Assembly: GCA_029881635.1 (NCBI GenBank)
Contig: JAOUMG010000205.1
Location: 1-5,042, forward strand
DNA from: Paracoccaceae bacterium
GTDB taxonomy: Bacteria; Pseudomonadota; Alphaproteobacteria; Rhodobacterales; Rhodobacteraceae
Reading direction: 5' to 3'
DNA: 5,042 nucleotides
The notes under the pieces were generated by a model. It was not told where the DNA came from. It saw only the letters and a list, made by a program, of their open reading frames with translations, and searched no databases. Position numbers and translations under genes: made by a program. This document shows, piece after piece, positions 1 through 5,042 of this stretch; position 1 is the stretch's first letter, and every line of letters starts with the position of its first letter.

Positions 1-183
1 TCTGGCGTCAAGTCTGCAGGTAATCGGGATGTGGAAAGGTCGTGTTTTTCCGGGTGCCGGTTCAACGAAGGGTTCGCCGCATTGCCGCGATGTTTCTGCA
101 CTTGCGAAAGAGGGCTTGATCCCCTTGACGCAATATTCTACCCCGTCAGGCAGAAAAAACGAAACATCATTACGGATCACCCC
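1..183. other. upstream region of mcl1, no supported gene
   Basis: No gene is supported here. A plus-strand frame is open from a GTG at 31 into mcl1, but the 51 residues it would add do not resemble the known start of the family. There is no convincing sigma-70 promoter: TTGACG at 125-130 has no matching -10 box at 16-18 bases. An imperfect palindromic stretch, TTTCTGCACTTGCGAAA, lies at 93-109, and TTGAT/TTGAC form a direct repeat at 116-129. This is the natural place for the control region of mcl1, but no operator can be assigned with confidence. Confidence 0.5.
93..109. promoter_or_regulatory. possible operator upstream of mcl1 (imperfect palindrome)
   Basis: TTTC at 93-96 pairs with GAAA at 106-109, and GCA at 98-100 with TGC at 103-105, with one unpaired base (T97) and a two-base centre. 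The right half, CTTGCGAAA, resembles the TTTGCAAA-type half-sites recalled for the RamB/PccR family of short-chain acyl-CoA regulators, which control acetate and propionate assimilation genes. The position about 75 bases before the mcl1 start fits a regulatory site. The match is imperfect and the family link is a guess. Confidence 0.2.
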
Positions 184-1140
184 ATGAGCTTTCGCCTGCA
201 GCCCACGCCGCCCGCCCGCCCAAACCGTTGCCAGCTGTTCGGGCCCGGGTCGCGCACGGCGCTTTTTGAAAAGATGGCGGCCTCGGCGGCGGATGTGATC
301 AACCTTGATCTGGAAGATTCGGTTGCGCCGGACGACAAGCCGGCGGCGCGATCAAACATCATTCAAGCGATTGGCGATGTGGACTGGGGCAGCAAATACC
401 TTTCGGTGCGGATCAATGGTCTCGACACGCCCTATTGGTACCGCGATGTGGTCGATCTACTGGAACAGGCGGGCGAACGGCTGGACCAGATCATGATTCC
501 AAAAGTCGGTTGTGCCGCTGATATCTACGCGGTCGATGCACTTGTCACGGCGATCGAAGCGGCGAAAGGGCGTAAAAAGCGGATATCCTTTGAGGTCATC
601 ATCGAAAGTGCCGCAGGTGTGGCCCATGTCGAGGAAATCGCCGCCTCCAGCCCGCGCCTGCAGGCCATGAGCCTTGGCGCTGCTGATTTCGCAGCCTCGA
701 TGGGCATGCAGACAACAGGAATCGGCGGGACACAGGAAAACTACTATATGGTTCACGAAGGCCAGAAACACTGGTCTGATCCCTGGCATTGGGCGCAGGT
801 GGCGATTGTTGCGGCCTGTCGTACCCATGGTGTGCTGCCGGTTGATGGGCCTTTCGGCGATTTTTCCGATGATGAGGGTTTCCGCGCACAGGCACGCCGG
901 TCGGCGACATTGGGGATGGTTGGCAAATGGGCCATTCACCCCAAACAGATTGCACTTGCCAATGAGGTCTTTACGCCCTCCGATGCTCAGGTCGCCGAGG
1001 CCCGCGAGATTCTGGCCGCGATGGAGCAGGCCAAGGCACGCGGTGAAGGTGCCACGGTCTATAAAGGCCGACTGGTTGACATAGCATCGATCAAGCAGGC
1101 CGAAGTCATCGTACGGCAATCGGAGATGATTGCCGGTTAA
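184..1140 (+). CDS. mcl1: L-malyl-CoA/beta-methylmalyl-CoA lyase
   Basis: This 318-residue protein belongs to the HpcH/HpaI aldolase/CitE-like superfamily. The enzyme reversibly cleaves L-malyl-CoA to glyoxylate and acetyl-CoA, and beta-methylmalyl-CoA to glyoxylate and propionyl-CoA. Both are steps of acetate assimilation by the ethylmalonyl-CoA pathway in the cytoplasm. The sequence agrees with the recalled Rhodobacter Mcl1/MclA nearly throughout, including the same length. Visible residues fit the known active site: Arg76 (SVRING), magnesium ligands Glu141 (IIESAAG) and Asp168 (GAADFAASMG), and the C-terminal Asp299 (RLVDIAS) that the crystal structures place over a neighbouring subunit's site. 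WAIHPKQ at 249-255 is another family signature. I chose ATG 184 because MSFRLQPTPPARPNRCQLFGPGSR is the family's N-terminus in pattern. The ribosome site is weak (GGA at 174-176). The frame is open back to GTG 31, but the added residues look non-coding. It probably forms an operon with the gene 21 bases downstream. Confidence 0.96.
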   Translation: MSFRLQPTPPARPNRCQLFGPGSRTALFEKMAASAADVINLDLEDSVAPDDKPAARSNIIQAIGDVDWGSKYLSVRINGLDTPYWYRDVVDLLEQAGERLDQIMIPKVGCAADIYAVDALVTAIEAAKGRKKRISFEVIIESAAGVAHVEEIAASSPRLQAMSLGAADFAASMGMQTTGIGGTQENYYMVHEGQKHWSDPWHWAQVAIVAACRTHGVLPVDGPFGDFSDDEGFRAQARRSATLGMVGKWAIHPKQIALANEVFTPSDAQVAEAREILAAMEQAKARGEGATVYKGRLVDIASIKQAEVIVRQSEMIAG

Positions 1141-1150
1141 GCAAAACCCG

Positions 1151-1156
1151 AGAAGG
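1151..1156 (+). promoter_or_regulatory. ribosome binding site fixing the GTG start at 1162
   Basis: AGAAGG lies 5 bases before GTG 1162, inside the 21-base gap after the mcl1 stop. It supports this non-ATG start and translation from a shared mcl1 transcript. Confidence 0.7.
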
Positions 1157-1161
1157 CCAGA

Positions 1162-1794
1162 GTGCAGCTATTTCACACCTCACCGGCGCATATTGCCCGT
1201 TTTGATGCCCTGCGCGACCGAATTGCGCCGGGGTTGTCACTGCACCATACCGTGCGCGAAGATTGGTTGGACAGCGCGCGAAATGAGGGGCTAACCGACA
1301 GGCTGTCCGCGGAGGTTACCGCCGCCATCCAGGCGGCGAAGGGCCCCAGCATTTGTACCTGCACCACGATTGGCGATATCGCCGAAGCGGCAGGCGCCAC
1401 GCGTATCGACCGCCCGATGATGCTGGCTGCCGCGGCCCTAGGGGGTGAAATCTGTCTGGTTTACTGCCTAGCCAGTACAAAGATCGCCAGCACATCACTG
1501 CTGCAATCCTGCCTTGACGCATCTGCACGGTCCGGACGAATTGAACCGCTGTTTCTGCCCGATCTGTGGCCATTGTTCGAGGCCGGCGATGAAGATGGAT
1601 TTGCCCGCGCAATTGCTGCCGAAGTTGCAAACCATCTTACGGCACACCCTGACACTGTGTCGGTAGTATTGGCGCAAGCGTCCATGGAGGGTGCTGCAAA
1701 GTATCTTGATCGGGCGGGTCTGCCGATTTTGACGGCGCCTGAAATCGCCTTTCGCACCACGCTGACTCAGGCAACCGACGTCGAACCCAAGTGA
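1162..1794 (+). CDS. Asp/Glu/hydantoin racemase-superfamily protein, substrate unknown
   Basis: The product has 210 residues, starts at GTG and has no signal peptide or membrane segment, so it is probably cytoplasmic. Two blocks point to the Asp/Glu racemase superfamily (racemases, maleate isomerase, arylmalonate decarboxylase). The first is CTCTTIGDIAEAAG at 65-78, with Cys67 followed by Thr-Thr like the N-terminal catalytic cysteine segment (CNTA in glutamate racemase). The second is VVLAQASMEGAAKYL at 168-182, which corresponds to the VVLGCAGM-type segment with the second catalytic cysteine. In this protein Gln172 stands where that cysteine belongs, so a two-base racemization with two cysteines is not expected. 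It may be a one-cysteine lyase or isomerase, or bind a ligand without catalysis. It starts 21 bases after mcl1 on the same strand, which suggests co-transcription and perhaps a link to C2/C4 acid metabolism. Family membership is fairly secure. Function is not known. Confidence 0.8.
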   Translation: MQLFHTSPAHIARFDALRDRIAPGLSLHHTVREDWLDSARNEGLTDRLSAEVTAAIQAAKGPSICTCTTIGDIAEAAGATRIDRPMMLAAAALGGEICLVYCLASTKIASTSLLQSCLDASARSGRIEPLFLPDLWPLFEAGDEDGFARAIAAEVANHLTAHPDTVSVVLAQASMEGAAKYLDRAGLPILTAPEIAFRTTLTQATDVEPK

Positions 1795-1861
1795 CAGGTC
1801 GGAACGCCTTTTGCCATGGAGCCACGCCTGTGGGGTTGGCCACCGCCAAGATCGGAATTGT

Positions 1862-1962
1862 TCATTGGCATAAGACATGAATGGTTTTGCGGCCGCCTGC
1901 TAAAGCGGGCGGACATTGATGTTCTGCAGGTTGCCCTCTGCCGCAAAACCATATGTCAATGA
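1862..1962. repeat. long imperfect inverted repeat, candidate structured RNA or terminator
   Basis: The arms ATGGTTTTGCGGC (1881-1893) and GCCGCAAAACCAT (1940-1952) are perfect reverse complements over 13 bp. The stem continues outward with GACAT (1874-1878) against ATGTC (1953-1957) after a two-base bulge (GA, 1879-1880). It may extend to TCATT (1862-1866) against AATGA (1958-1962) past a seven-base bulge. The 46-base interior can form its own hairpin (1893-1912). The fold would be similar on either strand, so direction is uncertain. It could be a leader or small RNA, a terminator for the mcl1 transcript without a U-run, or a dispersed palindromic repeat. The pairing is seen directly. The role is inferred. 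Confidence 0.6.
1893..1912 (+). terminator. GC-rich hairpin inside the inverted repeat, weak terminator candidate
   Basis: CCGCCTGC (1893-1900) pairs with GCGGGCGG (1905-1912) around a TAAA loop. It is eight pairs, one of them a G-U wobble. The sequence after it (ACATTGATGT) has no T-run, so an intrinsic terminator is doubtful. C1893 is shared with the outer 13-bp stem, and CCTGC (1896-1900) could instead pair with GCAGG (1926-1930), so alternative folds are possible. Confidence 0.35.
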
Positions 1963-1998
1963 CGCGTGAGTGCCAAAAGCAAAGATACCTGTTTCAGA

Positions 1999-2029
1999 TT
2001 GAAGGCAGGCCGTTTTAAGGCCATATACA
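1999..2029 (+). promoter_or_regulatory. accA: tentative accA promoter
   Basis: TTGAAG (1999-2004) could act as a -35 box. The overlapping CATATA (2022-2027, 17-base spacer) or TATACA (2024-2029, 19-base spacer) could be the -10 box. The matches are modest, and transcription would begin only about 20 bases before accA. A promoter elsewhere, or read-through from mcl1, is equally possible. Confidence 0.2.
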
Positions 2030-2045
2030 AGTGCACATGCGCCTC

Positions 2046-2050
2046 GGGAG
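2046..2050 (+). promoter_or_regulatory. accA: accA ribosome binding site
   Basis: GGGAG lies 6 bases before ATG 2057, a good Shine-Dalgarno match. It fixes the accA start. Confidence 0.75.
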
Positions 2051-2056
2051 TGATCT

Positions 2057-3016
2057 ATGAACTATCTTGAATTCGAAAAGCCACTTGCCGAAATCGAGGG
2101 CAAGGCTGAAGAATTGCGGGCGCTGGCGCGCAAGAACAAGGAAATGAATGTCGAAAAGGAAGCAGCGGCACTCGACAAGAAGGCAGCCGACCTTTTGCGC
2201 GACATATACAAAAACCTTGATCCGTGGCGCAAATGCCAGGTCGCGCGCCACCCTGATCGGCCCCATTGCAAGGACTACATCGACCAGCTGTTCAGCGAAT
2301 TCACTCCGCTGTCTGGGGATCGCAACTTTGCCGAGGATCATTCCGTCATGGGCGGTCTGGCGCGGTTCAATGATCAACCCGTAATGGTAATTGGTCAGGA
2401 AAAAGGTTCCGACACCAAAACCCGGATTGAGCGAAATTTTGGGATGGCCCGGCCCGAAGGCTACCGAAAGGCGATCCGCCTCATGGACCTTGCCGACCGG
2501 TTCCGCCTACCTGTCATTACTCTGGTCGATACACCCGGCGCTTATCCCGGCAAAGGCGCCGAGGAACGCGGCCAATCCGAAGCCATTGCCCGGTCGACGG
2601 AAAAATGCCTGCAGATCGGCGTGCCACTGATCTCGGTGATTATCGGTGAAGGCGGATCTGGCGGCGCTGTCGCCTTTGCCACGGCCAACAGGGTCGCCAT
2701 GCTGGAACATTCGATCTATTCGGTGATCACACCAGAGGGCTGCGCCTCGATCCTGTGGAAAGATGCCGAAAGAATGGTCGAAGCGGCCAATGCCCTGAGG
2801 CTGACGGCCCAAGACCTTCTGAAGCTTGGCGTGATCGACAAGATCATCGCAGAACCCAAGGGTGGCGCGCAGCGCGACCGCAAGACCGCGATCACAGATG
2901 TCGGCAACGCTATTGGCGAAATGCTAAAGGAACTGTCCGGCAAGAAACCCGCAGACCTGATCAAAGACCGTCGGCAGAAATTCCTTGATATGGGATCAAA
3001 AGGGCTGGCTGCCTGA
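2057..3016 (+). CDS. accA: acetyl-CoA carboxylase carboxyltransferase subunit alpha
   Basis: AccA pairs with AccD to form the carboxyltransferase of acetyl-CoA carboxylase. It moves the carboxyl group from carboxybiotin on AccB to acetyl-CoA, giving malonyl-CoA, the first committed step of fatty acid synthesis in the cytoplasm. The 319 residues match the usual AccA length. The N-terminal part (about 1-60) is a charged, Lys/Glu-rich helical region starting [10 protein letters not shown], typical of the family. The crotonase-fold carboxyltransferase domain shows [16 protein letters not shown] (87-102), the DTPGAYPG motif (158-165), GEGGSGGA (197-204), which supplies oxyanion-hole glycines, and [13 protein letters not shown] (222-234). 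It ends with the common [11 protein letters not shown] tail. Nothing looks broken. The gene stands alone, as often in bacteria where accA is unlinked from accBC and accD. It converges with the deacetylase-like gene, with 6 bases between stops. Confidence 0.98.
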   Translation: MNYLEFEKPLAEIEGKAEELRALARKNKEMNVEKEAAALDKKAADLLRDIYKNLDPWRKCQVARHPDRPHCKDYIDQLFSEFTPLSGDRNFAEDHSVMGGLARFNDQPVMVIGQEKGSDTKTRIERNFGMARPEGYRKAIRLMDLADRFRLPVITLVDTPGAYPGKGAEERGQSEAIARSTEKCLQIGVPLISVIIGEGGSGGAVAFATANRVAMLEHSIYSVITPEGCASILWKDAERMVEAANALRLTAQDLLKLGVIDKIIAEPKGGAQRDRKTAITDVGNAIGEMLKELSGKKPADLIKDRRQKFLDMGSKGLAA

Positions 3017-3022
3017 ACCGGT

Positions 3023-4129
3023 TTAGCCTTTGGGTACATCTTCCAGCAGTTTGGCAGCAGCCGAGATTGCAGCGGCCTGATGGGGTTGCAGTGCCTGTTG
3101 GCCGAAATTCGCAAAATCGGCCAGAAACGGGTCTTTCACTCCGGTCATGATGCCCGACATTTCCTCCAGAACCGCCAGCCCGCAATAGGGAACATAGGCC
3201 GCAGAATATCCTCCCTCATGGGTCATCACGATGCGCCCGTTGCATAACGTGTCGGCTGCGGACATCAGCAGAGCGGTCATCTTGCGGTAGCCATCCGACG
3301 TCACCATCATCCGGCCCAGCGGGTCAGCGGCGGAAGCATCAAAACCACTGGCAACGACAATCAGGTCGGGGCGAAACCGCATCAAAGCGGGGATCACAAC
3401 CTGGTCAAACGCGGCCAGATAGGCACCATCCCCCGATCCTGGCGGCAGCGGGATGTTGAGGTTCGCACCAAAGCCTGCACCTTGCCCTCTTGCCTCTATC
3501 GATCCGGAACCAAGCGGAAAGAGGTTATCCTGATGCAGTGAAATCGCCAGTGTTTCGGGATCGTCGTAAAAGGCGGCTTCGGTCCCGTTGCCGTGATGCA
3601 CGTCCCAATCAACCACTGCCACGCGGCCCAGCCCCTTCGTTTTCCGGCCATGTATGATGGCCAGTGCCGCATTTGCGAACAGGCAAAAACCCATGCCCAG
3701 ATTGGCCAATGCATGATGGCCTGGCGGCCGGATCAGCGCATATGCGTTACGTACCTCGCCGCTTAAAACGGCTTCTACGGCAACCATTGCACCGCCTGCC
3801 GCCAGTTTGCCGATTTCAAAGCTGCCAGCCCCGAAAGGCGTGCCTTCGCTGGCCTCGCCGCCGCCCGCTGCACTTATGGCGCGGATATTGGCGATGTGTT
3901 CTTCGGTGTGCAGTCGCGCCAGTTCCACGTCGGATGCAGGGCGCGGTTTAAGTGCGGTCAGGTGTTCAGTCAGGCCTGCCACATCGAGAAGGTTTTTCAT
4001 CCGTCGCTTGGTTTCGGGATTTTCTGCATTCTCGCCGGGCTGCACGGTCAGACCGGCCGGTACATAAAGAGCGGGTGAACCAGTATCATGCCAGAGGTAC
4101 AGTTCATGAAAGACAAAACCGGTGGGCAT
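3023..4129 (-). CDS. class II histone-deacetylase-like zinc amidohydrolase
   Basis: This 368-residue protein belongs to the arginase/deacetylase superfamily. It is closest in memory to the 369-residue HDAC-like amidohydrolase (HDAH) of Bordetella/Alcaligenes. Such enzymes remove acetyl groups from lysine-like amides or acetylated amines using one zinc ion. All key residues are visible: the His pair in RPPGHHA (His138, His139), zinc ligands Asp176 and His178 in DWDVHHGNGT, third zinc ligand Asp264 in SGFDASAADPLG, and catalytic Tyr308 in HEGGYS. Every position is four less than in recalled HDAH numbering. There is no signal peptide, so it is probably cytoplasmic. ATG 4129 is chosen because MPTGFVFHELYLWHDTG matches the HDAH N-terminus and a GAGGAG site lies 6 bases upstream. 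An in-frame start at 4174 adds 15 unconserved residues. It follows the PPOX gene by 71 bases and is probably in the same transcript. The native substrate (protein lysine, polyamine or other) cannot be read from sequence. Confidence 0.93.
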   Translation of the reverse strand: MPTGFVFHELYLWHDTGSPALYVPAGLTVQPGENAENPETKRRMKNLLDVAGLTEHLTALKPRPASDVELARLHTEEHIANIRAISAAGGGEASEGTPFGAGSFEIGKLAAGGAMVAVEAVLSGEVRNAYALIRPPGHHALANLGMGFCLFANAALAIIHGRKTKGLGRVAVVDWDVHHGNGTEAAFYDDPETLAISLHQDNLFPLGSGSIEARGQGAGFGANLNIPLPPGSGDGAYLAAFDQVVIPALMRFRPDLIVVASGFDASAADPLGRMMVTSDGYRKMTALLMSAADTLCNGRIVMTHEGGYSAAYVPYCGLAVLEEMSGIMTGVKDPFLADFANFGQQALQPHQAAAISAAAKLLEDVPKG

Positions 4130-4135
4130 CGATAG

Positions 4136-4141
4136 CTCCTC
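4136..4141 (-). promoter_or_regulatory. ribosome binding site fixing the deacetylase start at 4129
   Basis: GAGGAG on the minus strand lies 6 bases before ATG 4129. It falls inside the longer frame that begins at 4174 and so decides for the shorter start. Confidence 0.85.
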
Positions 4142-4200
4142 AGATAAGGGTTCTGTCGCGATTATTGGTGCCAAAAGCGCTGACCGTCCAGAGCATCAAC

Positions 4201-4806
4201 CTACCAGAGGGTTTGCGCCGCACGACCGGGCCATTCCTTGTCATAGGCAGCGCCGTCGATTTCCCCCCTGGTCATCTCGGCCAGCATATCGCCCACCGAT
4301 GGCAAACCGCCCGCCTGGTCGCCGTCAACCCAGACCCGCGCACGCATCAGGGCACGGGCGCATTGGGAATAAATCTCCTCTATGGCAATCACGATAACGC
4401 TGCGGGGTGTTTTGCCATCGCGGGTGAAACTGTCGCACAGCATCCTGTCGGCACTGATCTTTGCGTGGCCGTTCACGCGCACGACATTGTTCGAGCCGGC
4501 CACAAGGAACATCAGGCTGACTCGTCCGTCCGAAACGATGTTGCGCAGGCTGTCAATACGATCATTGCCGCGCCAATCGGGCATCGCCAACGTGCCCGGA
4601 TCAAGTTCGCGCACAACCGGACCGTCATCGCCGCGCGGGCTGCCATCGGTGCCTTCGGGGCCAACTGTAGACAGAATGCAGAGCCGGGATTTCATGATCC
4701 AGTCCCGGTAGGTCGGCGTCATCTGCCGCGCGACTTTGACAAGCGACGCCTGGCCGGGCTTGCCGTAGAGAGCTTCCAGTTCAGCGAGGGTTTCGATGAA
4801 ATCCAA
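4201..4806 (-). CDS. pyridoxamine 5'-phosphate oxidase-family FMN-dependent protein
   Basis: The product has 201 residues with the split-barrel, FMN-binding fold of the PPOX class. It most resembles the DR_2398-like family of probable FMN-dependent enzymes, whose reaction is not established. It is not the vitamin B6 enzyme PdxH itself. Visible blocks are an N-terminal helix (1-27), the barrel start SRLCILSTVGPEG (40-52), SPRGD (56-60), WRGNDRIDSLRNI (78-90), LMFLVAGSNNVVRVNGHA (98-115) and EIYSQCARALMRARVW (144-159). The last resembles the family's conserved 'HCAKAL' segment, with Gln148 in place of His. The start is TTG 4806. A TAG (the plsC stop) lies in frame two codons upstream, so no upstream start is possible, and AAAGGA lies 6 bases before the TTG. 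The first in-frame ATG is about 28 codons in and would cut off the N-terminal helix. It follows plsC by 3 bases, so translational coupling is likely. Confidence 0.85.
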   Translation of the reverse strand: MDFIETLAELEALYGKPGQASLVKVARQMTPTYRDWIMKSRLCILSTVGPEGTDGSPRGDDGPVVRELDPGTLAMPDWRGNDRIDSLRNIVSDGRVSLMFLVAGSNNVVRVNGHAKISADRMLCDSFTRDGKTPRSVIVIAIEEIYSQCARALMRARVWVDGDQAGGLPSVGDMLAEMTRGEIDGAAYDKEWPGRAAQTLW

Positions 4807-4809
4807 CTG

Positions 4810-5042
4810 CTATCCTTTGGTGTCAAATCCCGCCTCGGCCATCAGCCGGTCAGAGGCGGTTTCTATCACCGGCTCAATTTCCGCCATGAAGGCATCGACC
4901 GATTTGCCTTTTGCAATTCGCGGCAGAAATTCCACCACGGCAAGGCCGGGTTTGCGCAATATCCCGTGGCGGGGCCAGAAAACGCCAACATTGGTTGCGG
5001 TAGGCACGCAGTCCTGCCCGACTGCGGAATAGAGCACGCCAA
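4810..5042 (-). CDS. plsC: lysophospholipid (1-acyl-glycerol-3-phosphate) acyltransferase, 3' end only
   Basis: The gene runs off the right edge. Only the last 76 residues and the TAG stop at 4810-4812 are in the window. PlsC-type enzymes transfer an acyl chain to lysophosphatidic acid, making phosphatidic acid at the inner face of the cytoplasmic membrane. Visible features are VPTATNVGVFWPRHG, corresponding to the late conserved block (VPVALNSG type) of the family, then RKPGLAVVEFLPRIAKG and a C-terminal helix with SDRLMAEAGF. These are typical of alphaproteobacterial PlsC tails. The HX4D catalytic motif and the substrate-binding EGTR block would lie outside the window, so activity cannot be judged. 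The GTG at 5037 is internal, not the start. It is the first gene seen of the minus-strand cluster plsC-PPOX-deacetylase. Confidence 0.85.
   Translation of the reverse strand, partial: GVLYSAVGQDCVPTATNVGVFWPRHGILRKPGLAVVEFLPRIAKGKSVDAFMAEIEPVIETASDRLMAEAGFDTKG
4813..4818 (-). promoter_or_regulatory. ribosome binding site for the TTG start at 4806
   Basis: AAAGGA on the minus strand overlaps the last sense codons of plsC and lies 6 bases before TTG 4806. It supports the unusual start. Confidence 0.6.

Larger units (their letters stand above)
1795..2056. other. 262-base intergenic region between the racemase-like gene and accA
   Basis: This gap separates two plus-strand genes and shows no convincing gene. 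Its central part (1862-1962) is a long imperfect inverted repeat, listed separately. Just after the racemase-like stop, short GTGG/CCAC pairings (CCAC 1822-1825, GTGG 1830-1833, CCAC 1840-1843) give only 4-bp stems, too weak to call a terminator. The last 100 bases should carry the accA promoter and ribosome site. Confidence 0.7.

Noticed and set aside
116..129. TTGAT-N4-TTGAC as an FNR-type box.
   Set aside because: FNR sites are inverted repeats (TTGAT-N4-ATCAA). This is a direct repeat and does not match.
457..1119. A 220-codon minus-strand open frame antisense to mcl1.
   Set aside because: It lies wholly within a strongly recognised gene and has no family resemblance. Such antisense open frames are common in GC-rich coding DNA.
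1495..1952. Minus-strand open frames overlapping the racemase-like gene and the gap.
   Set aside because: They are Arg/Ser-rich shadow translations with no motif, opposite a gene with clear family blocks.
1816..1962. A 48-codon plus-strand open frame in the gap before accA, in the same frame as the racemase-like gene after its TGA.
   Set aside because: There is no ribosome site before the ATG, the peptide (MEPRLWGWPPPRSELF...) has no recognisable motif, and much of it coincides with the inverted repeat, which explains the sequence better. Read-through or a recoded TGA is not supported, since the upstream protein ends at a plausible length.
4130..4200. A separate promoter for the deacetylase-like gene (TTGGCA ... 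TTATCT on the minus strand).
   Set aside because: The spacer would be 21 bases and the -10 box would abut the ribosome site, leaving almost no leader. Co-transcription with the PPOX gene is simpler.
4122..4397. A 91-codon plus-strand open frame across the deacetylase start and the PPOX gene end.
   Set aside because: It is antisense to two supported genes, lacks a ribosome site and has low-complexity Arg/Pro-rich composition typical of a shadow frame.

Overview
The window looks like chromosomal DNA of an alphaproteobacterium of the Rhodobacter/Roseobacter group (Rhodobacterales). I base this on recalled family sequences, not a search. The first gene product matches the remembered Rhodobacter malyl-CoA lyase closely from its first residue. 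The DNA is moderately GC-rich, and GTG and TTG starts occur. There is no tRNA, rRNA, CRISPR array, insertion sequence or phage gene, so this is ordinary core chromosome.

Left block (plus strand): mcl1 (L-malyl-CoA/beta-methylmalyl-CoA lyase, start placed at 184) is followed after 21 bases by a small Asp/Glu-racemase-superfamily protein. They probably form one transcript. A 262-base gap follows. It carries an 18-bp, once-bulged inverted repeat with an outer extension, which is the most striking non-coding element here. Then comes accA (acetyl-CoA carboxylase carboxyltransferase alpha subunit) with its own good ribosome binding site.

Right block (minus strand, read right to left): the 3' end of a PlsC-type lysophospholipid acyltransferase, an FMN-type PPOX-family protein starting at TTG 3 bases after the plsC stop, and a class II histone-deacetylase-like zinc amidohydrolase. 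The last gene converges on accA with only 6 bases between the stop codons.

Functional reading: Mcl1 cleaves malyl-CoA and methylmalyl-CoA in acetate assimilation by the ethylmalonyl-CoA pathway. AccA takes part in committing acetyl-CoA to fatty acids, and PlsC puts acyl chains into phospholipid. The neighbourhood therefore leans toward acyl-CoA and lipid metabolism. The racemase-like, PPOX and deacetylase-like proteins have family assignments but no known substrates. I see no clearly new multi-gene system. The best leads are the inverted-repeat element before accA and the racemase-like protein with one of its two catalytic cysteines replaced.
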